Of a stretch of 64,000 nt of DNA, positions 39,899-48,895 are shown piece after piece (position 1 is the stretch's first letter; each line of letters opens with the position of its first letter). The DNA comes from Flavobacterium seoulense (GTDB taxonomy: Bacteria > Bacteroidota > Bacteroidia > Flavobacteriales > Flavobacteriaceae). The notes beneath the pieces are model-generated. The model had not been told where the DNA came from. It did not search any database and saw only the letters and a program-made list of their open reading frames with translations. The DNA lies in NCBI RefSeq assembly GCF_000695795.1, contig NZ_JNCA01000013.1:88820-152819 (forward strand), written 5' to 3'. The translations under genes and the position numbers were made by a program.

Positions 39899-40576
39899 AT
39901 GAAGATTTTAATAATAGAAGATGAACGCGAAATTTCGCAAAGCATCAAAGACTACTTTAAGACCAATGGGATCCAGTGCGAAACTGCTGAAAATTACAAT
40001 TTAGCATTAAGCAAAATTGGTAGTTATGATTACGATTGCATACTACTTGATTTAATGCTTCCTGACGGAGATGGATTTGAAATACTAAAAGAATTGAAGT
40101 CGAAAAATAAAACGGAAGGTGTTATCATTATTTCGGCAAAAGAAAATCTGGAAACCCGTTTAGAAGGTTTCAATCTTGGGGCAGATGATTATCTTACTAA
40201 GCCTTTTCACCTTGCTGAATTACTGGTTCGGATGCAGGCATTGATTCGCCGAAAAAACTTTAAAGGAAGCAACAGTATTATTTTTAATGAAATTGTAGTC
40301 GATATTTTCTCAAAAACGGTAACTGTAAATGATACCAAACTGGATCTTACTAAAAAAGAACTGGATTTATTGCTCTTTTTAATTGGCAACGAAAACAAGG
40401 TTTTATCAAAATCGGCTATTGCAGAACATCTTTCAGGCGACATGGCCGATATGCTCGATAATCATGATTTTATATACGCGCACATTAAAAACCTTAAAAA
40501 GAAACTAACACAAGCCGGCGGTGGAGATTATATCAAAACGATATATGGTTTAGGTTATAAATGGGAAAATGAATAA
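39899..40576 (+). CDS. OmpR-family response regulator
   Basis: A 225-residue regulator. The receiver has acidic pocket residues in ILIIEDEREISQSIKDYF, the phospho-acceptor Asp in YDCILLDLMLPDGDGFEIL, then IIISAKENLETRLEGFNLGA and the conserved Lys in DDYLTKPFHLAELLVRMQAL. The C-terminal winged helix is typical: LDLTKKELDLLLFLIGNENK and YIKTIYGLGYKW. It overlaps the kinase gene by eight bases, and both presumably act as a pair. TTCAAA repeats precede it and related repeats precede the neighbouring envelope genes. Confidence 0.96.
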   Translation: MKILIIEDEREISQSIKDYFKTNGIQCETAENYNLALSKIGSYDYDCILLDLMLPDGDGFEILKELKSKNKTEGVIIISAKENLETRLEGFNLGADDYLTKPFHLAELLVRMQALIRRKNFKGSNSIIFNEIVVDIFSKTVTVNDTKLDLTKKELDLLLFLIGNENKVLSKSAIAEHLSGDMADMLDNHDFIYAHIKNLKKKLTQAGGGDYIKTIYGLGYKWENE

Positions 40577-41834
40577 TAAAAAACTGCTTCATAAAACCAC
40601 CAACAGCTTTCTTCTGTTTGCTGTATTACTTTTGCTCATTGCAGCACCAGTTTTTTATTATATCTGCCAGTGGCTTTATATTTATGAAACCGACGAAGTA
40701 CTGCTTTTTCATAAAGAAGCTTTTGTAAGTGAAAGCCATAATAATTACACTCAAGACGATATTGCAGCATGGAATAAATACAACCAAAATGTATCGATTG
40801 TTGCCGATATGGGCGTAACCAAAGATTCAATTGTAGGCAAAATGCTATTTGAACCTGAAGCCAATGAAGAAGAACCTTTTCGAATTTTGTATGCTCCAGT
40901 AGACATTAACGGAAAAAGATATACCTACATAGAAAAACGCAATCTAGTGGAAATGGAAGGAATGGTTGTTAGCGTTGCTGCCATGTTTCTATTTATAATT
41001 ATTATTCTGCTTACTGGAATTATTTGGATTTCGAAAAGATTAGCCGAAAAAATCTGGAAACCTTTTTATAACACCCTCGGACAAATACAGGATTTTGAAA
41101 TTGACAAAAACAATCCACCCAATTTTATTCCGACTGACATAGACGAATTTGATCGCCTTAACAAAAGTCTAGAACGCTTAATTGAGAAAAATACCGCTAT
41201 CTATAAAAATCAAAGAGAATTTGTAGAAAATGCTGCTCATGAACTTCAGACGCCCTTAGCTTTATTTCAAACTAAAATTGATACATTACTACAATTAGAC
41301 TTAACCAGAGAACAGTCTGAATTAGTAGGATCTCTTAATAAAGATGTTTCAAGACTTAACCGACTTAATAAAAACTTATTACTCCTTTCTAAAATTGACA
41401 ATGAAATTTATCTGGAGCAGGAAACTATAATTGTAAACGAATATATTGAAAAACATCTGGATTTTTTTATCGAACAGGCTCAGGCAAAAAACTTGACAAT
41501 TAGTACAAACTTTAATTCTATTTTAAGCATCAAAGGAAACAAAGCAATGGCTGAAGTACTACTTAATAATTTATTCCTGAATGCCATTCGTCATAATATA
41601 AAAAATGGTATAATTGAGATTGTTACAAAAAACAATAGCCTAAAATTCATCAATACCGGTGCTGAAATACCTTTGATAGAACAAACTATTTTTAATCGTT
41701 TCTCAAAACTAAATCCTTCTTCGCAGGGCAATGGACTTGGTTTGGCAATCATTAAAAAAATATGTGACATCAGCCATTGGAATATCCGTTATTCTTTTGA
41801 GAATAATAGGCATACTTTCGAAGTTACTTTCTAA
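40569..41834 (+). CDS. Sensor histidine kinase
   Basis: A 421-residue two-span sensor kinase. Membrane segments lie at about residues 12-34 and 137-160 with a 100-residue periplasmic domain between. The dimerisation H-box is FVENAAHELQTPLALFQTKI (His near residue 225), the N-box is LLNNLFLNAIRHN, and the G-box is GNGLGLAIIKKICDIS. An extra linker before the H-box resembles a degenerate HAMP. It partners the response regulator immediately upstream (eight-base overlap). The stimulus is unknown; the next genes suggest envelope stress, cations or peptides. Confidence 0.95.
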   Translation: MNNKKLLHKTTNSFLLFAVLLLLIAAPVFYYICQWLYIYETDEVLLFHKEAFVSESHNNYTQDDIAAWNKYNQNVSIVADMGVTKDSIVGKMLFEPEANEEEPFRILYAPVDINGKRYTYIEKRNLVEMEGMVVSVAAMFLFIIIILLTGIIWISKRLAEKIWKPFYNTLGQIQDFEIDKNNPPNFIPTDIDEFDRLNKSLERLIEKNTAIYKNQREFVENAAHELQTPLALFQTKIDTLLQLDLTREQSELVGSLNKDVSRLNRLNKNLLLLSKIDNEIYLEQETIIVNEYIEKHLDFFIEQAQAKNLTISTNFNSILSIKGNKAMAEVLLNNLFLNAIRHNIKNGIIEIVTKNNSLKFINTGAEIPLIEQTIFNRFSKLNPSSQGNGLGLAIIKKICDISHWNIRYSFENNRHTFEVTF

Positions 41835-41869
41835 AATTCAAACTTCCTACAGAAACGGTTCGCAGTTTT

Positions 41870-41894
41870 GTACTATTCTTTTTTAAAATAGTAC
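41870..41894 (+). promoter_or_regulatory. Inverted repeat just before the TonB-receptor start
   Basis: GTACTATT (41870-41877) and AATAGTAC (41887-41894) are perfectly complementary and end two bases before the ATG at 41897. In RNA it would mask the start region; as DNA it could be an operator. A TTCAAA lies upstream at 41837. Confidence 0.5.
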
Positions 41895-41896
41895 GA

Positions 41897-44308
41897 ATGA
41901 AAACAAAAAATCTTCTGCTGTTATCTTTTTTTCTGATAACAATACTACAGGCAACCGCTCAAAAAAAATTAGTCACCATTTCTGGAATTATTAAGGACAG
42001 TAATTCTAAAATGGCTGTTCCTTATGCTAATATTGTTTTAAAATCTTCAAAAGACCAGAAAATGCTCTTTGGTACAGTAAGCGGTGATGACGGGCGGTTT
42101 TCAATTGGAGCTGTAAATTCAGGAAATTATATTTTAGAAGTAAGTGTTATTGGTTTTAAAACCAAATCGAAAGCTTTGTTTATAGGCACACTTTCTGATT
42201 ATTTAGACCTTGGCAATATTGAAATTGACGAAGACATCAATACTTTATCAGAAGTTATTGTCACTGCAAAATCACAACAATCTCCTGTAACAATGGATAA
42301 AAAAGTATTTGCTGTTGCTGATAATATCACTCAAAGCGGCGGTTCGGTGCTACAGTCTATGCAGAGCCTTCCTGGTGTTACGCTTCACGACGGTAAAGTT
42401 CAATTGAGAGGAAATGACAAGGTAACAATCTTAATTGACGGTAAACAAACTGCCATTACAGGTTTTGGAAACCAATCGGGTTTAGACAATATTCCTGCCT
42501 CTGCAATCGAAAAAATTGAAATTATCAATAATCCTTCTTCTAAATATGATGCCAATGGTAATGCGGGAATCATCAACATCATTTATAAAAAAAACAAACA
42601 AGATGGTTTAAACGGAAAAATAGGCATCAGCTCTGGTTATGGAGCATTGTGGGAAAGAAAGGCAAATTTTCCAGATATCAGACCTCAATATCAAATGACG
42701 CCTAAAATTAATCCGAGCCTTTCTTTAAATTATCGAAAAAACAAAGTCAACACCTACTTACAAGCCGATTATCTTTATACCGAAACACTCAATAAAAACG
42801 AGTTTGTTACCCGAACTTATGATGATGGTTCAATTATTAACCAGCAATCAAAGCGTAACCGGAATACTCATTTTACTACACTAAAAACAGGTATTGACTG
42901 GAATTACGATGATAACAATACATTTTCTTTTTCAGGTCTATTTGGAAGCGAAAAAATTATTGATAATGGTGATCAGCCTTTCTTTAATAAGGATTTTTCA
43001 CAACGCTTTCGATTGTGGCAGTTTTTAGAAGATGAACTTAAAACTACCGTTATGATCAGCGCTTCTTATCAGCATAAATTTGAACAGCCTGGTCGAAAAT
43101 TAAATGCGGGGATTAATTATACCTATCACAGAGAAGATGAAAAATATTTTTTTGATAATATAATGCCCACTTTTACAGGTCATGATGCTTTTAAACTCCT
43201 TTCGGATGAAAAAGTAATAGACCTCAACTTTGATTATGTCCAGCCATTAAAATATGGTCGTTTTGAAACTGGACTGAAATTAAGAAACCGTGAAGTACCT
43301 ACGAATATGCAGTTTTTCCCGGGAGAAAATTCGCCTATCGATGCCAATGCTGGCGGCTGGGCTACTTACAAAGAAATTATTCCTGCTCTTTATGGCAGTT
43401 ATATTTATGAAACTGAAAAAATTGAGGCTGAACTGGGACTACGTTATGAGTATGTTGATCTTAAATATAATGTAAATCCTGATCATCCTACTTATAAAAG
43501 TAACGGTTACAATTATACCGAACCTTTCCCTAGTGTGAAATTGGGTTATAAAATCAATGACAAAAATAAAATTACTGCTTTTTACAACCGCCGTGTAGAC
43601 AGACCTAACGAAGTAGATATTCGAATATTTCCTAAATATGATGATGCCGAAATTATCAAAGTAGGAAATCCGGCACTTCGTCCTCAATTTACATCTGCTT
43701 TCGAAATAGGCTATAAAACTGATTTTGATAAAGGATATTTTTTAGGCTCCTTTTATTACAGAGTTATCAATGATGCTATTACCAGAATTGCTACAACTGT
43801 TCCGGGAAGTCCGCTTATTTATAATGTATTTCAAAATGCTAAGGAAAGTTCGTCTTTTGGTACAGAACTGGTTTATGCCACAGAACTTAGCTCCTGGTAT
43901 TCTTTTAATTTGAATGCAAATATTTATAAAAATACAATAGATGCTTTTACGGTAACCAATTTGTATCCTGTTCCATCCACTTACAACGGCGATCTTCAGG
44001 AAATAACTTCCGGTAATTTAAAATGGAACAGTACTTTTCAATTTAACAAAACACTTTCGGGACAAGTTGCAATGGTTTATCTGGCACCAGATATTATTCC
44101 GCAAGGAAAAATTGGTTCCCGTTTTTCTACTGATCTTGGTATCAAAAAGACAGTTCAAAAAGGTAAAGGTGAAATCTTTTTAAATGCAACAGACATCTTT
44201 AATACGCTTGTGATTAAAAGAGAAATTCAGGGAGAAGAATTTAGCTATACCAGTAAAGATTATTATGAAACACAAGTAATCCGTTTTGGCTACAGCTATA
44301 AATTCTGA
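41897..44308 (+). CDS. TonB-dependent receptor/outer membrane beta-barrel protein
   Basis: An 803-residue outer membrane protein. Signal peptide (to about residue 21, ending ATAQ), then a carboxypeptidase-regulatory-like domain (ISGIIKDSNSKMAVPYANIV, residues 28-110), a TonB plug (VTMDKKVFAVADNITQSGGS, VQLRGNDKVTILIDGKQTAI, YDANGNAGIINIIYKKNKQD) and a long beta-barrel ending in FGYSYKF. There is no SusD partner, so it belongs to the solitary barrel group used for peptides, siderophores or metals rather than glycans. It follows the two-component pair by 60 bases and precedes the sulfatase, so it is probably part of the same regulon. Confidence 0.92.
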   Translation: MKTKNLLLLSFFLITILQATAQKKLVTISGIIKDSNSKMAVPYANIVLKSSKDQKMLFGTVSGDDGRFSIGAVNSGNYILEVSVIGFKTKSKALFIGTLSDYLDLGNIEIDEDINTLSEVIVTAKSQQSPVTMDKKVFAVADNITQSGGSVLQSMQSLPGVTLHDGKVQLRGNDKVTILIDGKQTAITGFGNQSGLDNIPASAIEKIEIINNPSSKYDANGNAGIINIIYKKNKQDGLNGKIGISSGYGALWERKANFPDIRPQYQMTPKINPSLSLNYRKNKVNTYLQADYLYTETLNKNEFVTRTYDDGSIINQQSKRNRNTHFTTLKTGIDWNYDDNNTFSFSGLFGSEKIIDNGDQPFFNKDFSQRFRLWQFLEDELKTTVMISASYQHKFEQPGRKLNAGINYTYHREDEKYFFDNIMPTFTGHDAFKLLSDEKVIDLNFDYVQPLKYGRFETGLKLRNREVPTNMQFFPGENSPIDANAGGWATYKEIIPALYGSYIYETEKIEAELGLRYEYVDLKYNVNPDHPTYKSNGYNYTEPFPSVKLGYKINDKNKITAFYNRRVDRPNEVDIRIFPKYDDAEIIKVGNPALRPQFTSAFEIGYKTDFDKGYFLGSFYYRVINDAITRIATTVPGSPLIYNVFQNAKESSSFGTELVYATELSSWYSFNLNANIYKNTIDAFTVTNLYPVPSTYNGDLQEITSGNLKWNSTFQFNKTLSGQVAMVYLAPDIIPQGKIGSRFSTDLGIKKTVQKGKGEIFLNATDIFNTLVIKREIQGEEFSYTSKDYYETQVIRFGYSYKF

Positions 44309-44322
44309 TTTCGTAATAAAAA

Positions 44323-44339
44323 TTCAAAATAAATTCAGA
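44323..44339 (+). promoter_or_regulatory. TTCAAA-type direct repeat upstream of the sulfatase gene
   Basis: TTCAAA (44323) and TTCAGA (44334) are 11 bases apart, the same spacing as the repeats before the response regulator. They lie 40-55 bases upstream of the sulfatase ATG. Confidence 0.45.
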
Positions 44340-44378
44340 ATTGAGCAGTAAAATTTGCCTTTCTCTAATAACTAAATT

Positions 44379-46337
44379 ATGAAAAAATTATCTCCTAAGT
44401 TCGGCAGGTATTCGCTGCTGATTCATTTTGTGATCTGGTTTTTAATCCTTTCACAATTTTTAAGAATAGGCTTTTTTATTTGGCAGTATGACGAAGTTTC
44501 TTGGAATGTAATTGATTTTTTACGAACTTTATTTACAGGTTTGTTCTTTGATTTGGGAACAATTATATTCATATCAATCTGCAGTATTTTATATTACAGC
44601 ATTATGCCTAATAAATGGATTGGTTCTGTTTTAGATAAAATCTTTGTTTATTTTTTTACCTCGTTAACCGTTTTTATACTTGTTTTTACTTTTTTTGCCG
44701 AATTAACATTTTGGGATGAATTTAAAACAAGATTCAATTTCATAGCTGTAGATTATCTTATTTATACTCATGAAGTAGTAGCCAATATCAAACAATCATA
44801 CCCACTTCCGGTTTTAATTGGCGGAGTATTATTACTTACTTTAATATTTCTGTTTTGGTTTTATAAAAACCAAGCTTTTACAACAACTTTTAATTCAAAA
44901 GCCAGTTTAAAAACAAGAATTTCCGTATTCATTTTAACTACTGGGTTGGCTTTATTTTTCGGTTTTTTCATTAACAATAATCAGGCAGAATGGTCTTCAA
45001 ACCGTTATAATTCTGAAATTTCAAAATCAGGAATTTATTCTTTTTTTGCTGCTTTTAGAAACAATCAGATGAAGTATGTGGATTTCTATACTTCAATTGA
45101 TAATGACAAAGCTTTTGAAATTGTTAGAAAAAAATTAGCAGCTAAAAATGCTATTTATTCAAAAAATAATTATTCTATTCATCGAAAAATAACAGACAGC
45201 ATTCCGTCTTTAAAAAATAAAAATGTTGTCTTTGTTTTGGTCGAAAGTCTTAGCGGAAGCTTTCTTAAAGAATTTGGAAACAAGGAAAACATTACTCCGT
45301 TTCTGGATAGCCTGGCACAAAAGAGTATCTTTTTTGAAGATTTATATGCCACCGGAACCAGAACCGTAAGAGGTATGGAAGCTGTTACCTTGTGTATTCC
45401 TCCTACTCCGGGACAAAGTATTGTAAAAAGACCTGACAATCAAAATCTTTATACCGTATGTAGTGTATTCAAATCCAGAAAATACGATTGTAACTTTTTC
45501 TATGGAGGAGATGGTTATTTCGATAACATGAACGCTTATTTTGGAGGTAACGGATTTACCATTTACGACCGTGGACGAGGCAGTGTTTTAAGTGACCAAA
45601 TAAAAACAGTTCGTAATAATATCAGCGATGATGAAGTAACTTTTGAAAATGCATGGGGGATTTGTGATGAAGATATTTTTAATAAAATGCTGAAAGTTGC
45701 CGATGCACAATACCTAAACAAAAAACCTTTTTTCAACTTTGTGATGACCACCTCCAATCACAGACCTTATACTTATCCATCGGGAAAAATTGATATTCCG
45801 TCGGGAACAGGTCGTGAAGGTGCTGTAAAATATACTGATTTTGCATTGAAAGAATTATTCGAAAAAGCCAAAACAAAACCCTGGTTTAAAAACACGGTAT
45901 TTGTAATTATTGCTGACCATTGTGCCAGCAGCGCCGGAAAAGACGAAATTGATGTTGCTAATTATCATATTCCGGCATTTATTGTCAATCTACCTGAAAA
46001 ACAGAATCAAAAAATCACAAAACAATGTTCACAGATTGATCTCTGGCCTACTCTATTTTCGCTTTTTCAGTGGAACTACGATTCTGATTTTTTTGGAAAA
46101 GATGTGCTTGATCCAAAATTTGAAGAACGTGCCTTACTTGGAACTTACCGAAAACTGGTATTAATGAAAAAAGAAAAAGTGATGATTCTTTCTGATCAGA
46201 AAAAACAGGCTTTTTACACTTGGAATAAAAAAGATAATAGTCTGAAATCTATTCCAATGAATCAGCCTTTTTTGGATGAAACCATCTCATGGTATCAAAC
46301 TGCTGATTATCTTTTTACCAATAAACTTTTAAAATAA
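44379..46337 (+). CDS. LTA synthase family sulfatase (phosphoglycerol/phosphoethanolamine transferase type)
   Basis: A 652-residue membrane enzyme. Five N-terminal spans (to about residue 190) precede an extracytoplasmic sulfatase-fold domain with NVVFVLVESLSGSFLKEFGN, the predicted catalytic Thr in YATGTRTVRGMEAV, and metal-binding FVIIADHCASSAGKDEID. Relatives transfer phosphoglycerol (LtaS, MdoB) or phosphoethanolamine (EptA-like) to envelope lipids or glycans. Lipoteichoic acid is not expected in this lineage, so lipid A or membrane-glycan modification is the likelier role. It is the last gene of the response-regulator block, followed by a bidirectional terminator and the PAP2 gene. Confidence 0.9.
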   Translation: MKKLSPKFGRYSLLIHFVIWFLILSQFLRIGFFIWQYDEVSWNVIDFLRTLFTGLFFDLGTIIFISICSILYYSIMPNKWIGSVLDKIFVYFFTSLTVFILVFTFFAELTFWDEFKTRFNFIAVDYLIYTHEVVANIKQSYPLPVLIGGVLLLTLIFLFWFYKNQAFTTTFNSKASLKTRISVFILTTGLALFFGFFINNNQAEWSSNRYNSEISKSGIYSFFAAFRNNQMKYVDFYTSIDNDKAFEIVRKKLAAKNAIYSKNNYSIHRKITDSIPSLKNKNVVFVLVESLSGSFLKEFGNKENITPFLDSLAQKSIFFEDLYATGTRTVRGMEAVTLCIPPTPGQSIVKRPDNQNLYTVCSVFKSRKYDCNFFYGGDGYFDNMNAYFGGNGFTIYDRGRGSVLSDQIKTVRNNISDDEVTFENAWGICDEDIFNKMLKVADAQYLNKKPFFNFVMTTSNHRPYTYPSGKIDIPSGTGREGAVKYTDFALKELFEKAKTKPWFKNTVFVIIADHCASSAGKDEIDVANYHIPAFIVNLPEKQNQKITKQCSQIDLWPTLFSLFQWNYDSDFFGKDVLDPKFEERALLGTYRKLVLMKKEKVMILSDQKKQAFYTWNKKDNSLKSIPMNQPFLDETISWYQTADYLFTNKLLK

Positions 46338-46348
46338 GATAGATTTTT

Positions 46349-46390
46349 AACTTCCATAGAATAGCTATCAAAAAGTTTTCTATGGAAGTT
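46349..46390. terminator. Bidirectional terminator between sulfatase and PAP2 genes
   Basis: AACTTCCATAGAA and TTCTATGGAAGTT pair perfectly around a 16-base loop, with T- and A-rich flanks on both sides of two convergent genes. Confidence 0.85.
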
Positions 46391-46403
46391 TATTTTTTTA
46401 AGA

Positions 46404-47162
46404 TTAAAATCGTCTGACAAAACTGCATCCTATTTCTTTTCCATTATAAAAAGGCATAATCATCGATGTTGTTTTATTTTCTTTTGATGATTTAAAAACT
46501 TTATTCTGTAAATACGGATACATCCAGTAAGCAGCTTTTGTACTCAGTATTCCAATTCCTGCTCCAGCAACAACATCGGTAAGCCAGTGCCGGTCATTAT
46601 ACATTCGAAACATTCCGGTTGCAGTCGCAACTGCATATCCTGCTACTCCGTACCAAATTGATTGATCTTTGTATTCCTGATACATAAATTCGGCACCAGC
46701 AAAAGCAGTTGCTGTATGCCCTGACGGAAAGGAATTATTAGAAGATCCATCGGGTCTTTCTACCTTTGTAATACTTTTTAGTGCAAAAACCGAAGCACTC
46801 ATCATTAAATAAGAACTGGCTAAAATAATAGAACGATCTTTAAGATTATTTTTTCCTTTAATTCCCAATGCATTCAAACCATAAACAGAAATAGCAGGCG
46901 CCCATTGAGAAAAATCATCAATAGATACCTTATTATCAATATCCTCATTGACCTCTTTTTTAATTTGCGAATTATAGCTCTTCAATTGATCGCTTTCTAA
47001 ACCGATAAAACCATAACCAATAAAAACGCTGGGAATGATTAATTGTTTGTAATTAAACTTTAGATTTTGTAGCGTATCCTGAGCTTTAATTGTGTCATTT
47101 GCGGTATTTTGTGCCCAAATTGAGGCACTAATAAAAATGATTGGCAGGAACTTTTTTAACAT
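46404..47162 (-). CDS. PAP2 superfamily phosphatase
   Basis: A 252-residue phosphatidic acid phosphatase type 2 protein. The three phosphatase motifs are present: KSITKVERPDGSSNN (KxxxxxxRP), SFPSGHTATAFAGAE (PSGH) and NDRHWLTDVVAGAGIG (the His-Asp motif). A signal peptide or first span ends near SASIWAQN. The family dephosphorylates lipid phosphates such as undecaprenyl-PP, phosphatidate or lipid A phosphates. It is convergent with the sulfatase gene, and a TTCTTCAAAATT motif like that before the response regulator lies upstream, so it may belong to the same envelope-remodelling response. Confidence 0.92.
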   Translation of the reverse strand: MLKKFLPIIFISASIWAQNTANDTIKAQDTLQNLKFNYKQLIIPSVFIGYGFIGLESDQLKSYNSQIKKEVNEDIDNKVSIDDFSQWAPAISVYGLNALGIKGKNNLKDRSIILASSYLMMSASVFALKSITKVERPDGSSNNSFPSGHTATAFAGAEFMYQEYKDQSIWYGVAGYAVATATGMFRMYNDRHWLTDVVAGAGIGILSTKAAYWMYPYLQNKVFKSSKENKTTSMIMPFYNGKEIGCSFVRRF

Positions 47163-47307
47163 TGTAAATAATTTTAGAAATTAATAATCATGCTTGTAAA
47201 TAAGTAAGCGTAATTTTTCCTCATAGAAAACAAATGATTTAGTTCAAAAGCCCTGATAAATTGCAGCAATAAAGTAATATTAGAATACAATCATATTTAT
47301 TTCAAGA

Positions 47308-47345
47308 CAAAGTTGAAACTCAATTTTGAAGAAATTTTGATTTTT
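47308..47345 (-). promoter_or_regulatory. TTCTTCAAAATT motif upstream of the PAP2 gene
   Basis: On the minus strand TTTCTTCAAAATTGA occurs about 150-170 bases before the PAP2 ATG. The stretch before the response regulator reads TTTTCTTCAAAATTCA. The rest of the 270-base gap to the efflux operon contains only the efflux terminator. Confidence 0.4.
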
Positions 47346-47373
47346 GTTAGAAAAAGAAGTATTTGAAAATAAA

Positions 47374-47407
47374 AAAAGGAAACCTCAAAACAATGAGATT
47401 TCCTTTT
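47374..47407 (-). terminator. Terminator of the RND efflux operon
   Basis: AAAAGGAAA pairs with TTTCCTTTT, with a further TCA/TGA pair inside, and a T run follows on the minus strand. It lies 28 bases beyond the stop of the outer membrane factor gene. Confidence 0.8.
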
Positions 47408-47434
47408 AAAAACTAAATTCTAAAAATGTTATTT

Positions 47435-48889
47435 TTAATTAATTCCGCCGCCTAAAGCTTTGTATAATAATACCTGTGATTCGGCATTTTTTAACTGAAT
47501 ATCAACAAAATCCAATTCGGCTTGCAGTTTATTTTTTTGAGCATTAATGATTTCGAGATAATTAGCATAACCACTTAAATACAATTCATTCGAAACATTC
47601 ACCGCTATTTCTAAATGGTCAATCTCATTCGATTTGAATTTTAAAACATCTGCAAAAGATTCTGTTCTATGCAGTAAAGCACTCAATTCATTATAAGCTG
47701 TTGTAATTGTATTTTGATATTGTAAAAACGAAATTTGTTGTCTTTTATTCGATACAAAAAACTCCTGTTTGATTTGTCCTTTGTTAAAAACCGGTGCCGT
47801 TAATCCACCTAATAACTGCCATGCAAAAGAACCATTTTCAAAGAAAGTCGAGAACGAAAATGAATTCAATCCTGCATATCCTCCCAGATTTAGAGTTGGA
47901 AAAAAAGCAGCACGTGCCGCTTTAGCATCAGCATTCGAAGCCAGTAATTCATGATAGGCTTCTGAAACATCTGGTCTTTTATGAATAATAGAATCCACAC
48001 TTATTTTTTGATTTAATACAGCAAGATGTCCTGATAAAAAATCAGTACTTCTATCAATTTTTCCGCCGTATTCGCCTAAAAGACTCAATAAGGCTTTTTC
48101 GGTTTGATCAATACTCAGTTCAAGTTGCTTTGATTCGGCCAAAATATTATTATTCTGAGCATTAAACTGTTGCACAGCTAACTCCGTTGCCTTACCCACC
48201 GATCTTTGTGCCGAGATAATATCCAATGCCTTTTTCTGAGTTTTTAAGTTTTTTTGATAAATCACAGCCTGTTTGTCTAATGCAATCAGTTTATAATACA
48301 AATCAGCAATATCTGTTAACAATCTGGTTTTCAACAATCGCATTCCGTCCTGTGAAGCAAAAAATCGTTGGAGAGCCGCTTTTTTACGATTGCTTAATTT
48401 TCCCCAAATATCAGCTTCCCATGAAACTTTTCCGCCTAAAAACAGATTCGGAGTAACATCCGTATTGATTCTTTGTTTTTCAGAAATATTCTGAGAAAAA
48501 TTGGTATCAAAATTCCCCACTCCGTCCATGGTATATTTTCCATAACGAGTTCCGGAAACATCCGCCGCAATATCTAATGAAGGTAACAACGCCATTTTAG
48601 CTACTTTAAGATTCGAATTAGCAATTAAAATGCGTTCCTGCATAATTAAATAATCAGGATTTTGAGCAATGGCTTTGTCTAATAAAGCTTCTAATTTTGG
48701 ATCTTTAAAATAGGTTTCCGTTTTTAACGGAACAAAATTTTGCAAACTATCTGTTGCTTTTTTTGCTTTTAAATCAAAATTCTCAGGCAGTTGTTTTGCT
48801 GTTAAATTTTGGTTGATTTTAGGAGCGGAACAGGCTGTAAACAGCACAATTCCGCCTAAAATAATGTATCTATTTATGGTATTTTTCAT
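47435..48889 (-). CDS. RND efflux outer membrane factor, TolC/OprM (NodT) family lipoprotein
   Basis: A 484-residue outer membrane channel protein. A lipoprotein signal with lipobox FTAC starts the protein; the two duplicated coiled-coil/strand halves of the OEP family follow (PDYLIMQERILIANSNLKVA, ALLPSLDIAADVSGTRYG; then DVSEAYHELLASNADAKAA, FFPTLNLGGYAGLNSFS and AYNELSALLHRTESF). Together with the inner membrane pump and adaptor upstream it forms the tripartite exporter. It begins six bases after the pump's stop, so the three genes are one operon. Confidence 0.95.
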   Translation of the reverse strand: MKNTINRYIILGGIVLFTACSAPKINQNLTAKQLPENFDLKAKKATDSLQNFVPLKTETYFKDPKLEALLDKAIAQNPDYLIMQERILIANSNLKVAKMALLPSLDIAADVSGTRYGKYTMDGVGNFDTNFSQNISEKQRINTDVTPNLFLGGKVSWEADIWGKLSNRKKAALQRFFASQDGMRLLKTRLLTDIADLYYKLIALDKQAVIYQKNLKTQKKALDIISAQRSVGKATELAVQQFNAQNNNILAESKQLELSIDQTEKALLSLLGEYGGKIDRSTDFLSGHLAVLNQKISVDSIIHKRPDVSEAYHELLASNADAKAARAAFFPTLNLGGYAGLNSFSFSTFFENGSFAWQLLGGLTAPVFNKGQIKQEFFVSNKRQQISFLQYQNTITTAYNELSALLHRTESFADVLKFKSNEIDHLEIAVNVSNELYLSGYANYLEIINAQKNKLQAELDFVDIQLKNAESQVLLYKALGGGIN

Positions 48890-48895
48890 TTTAAT

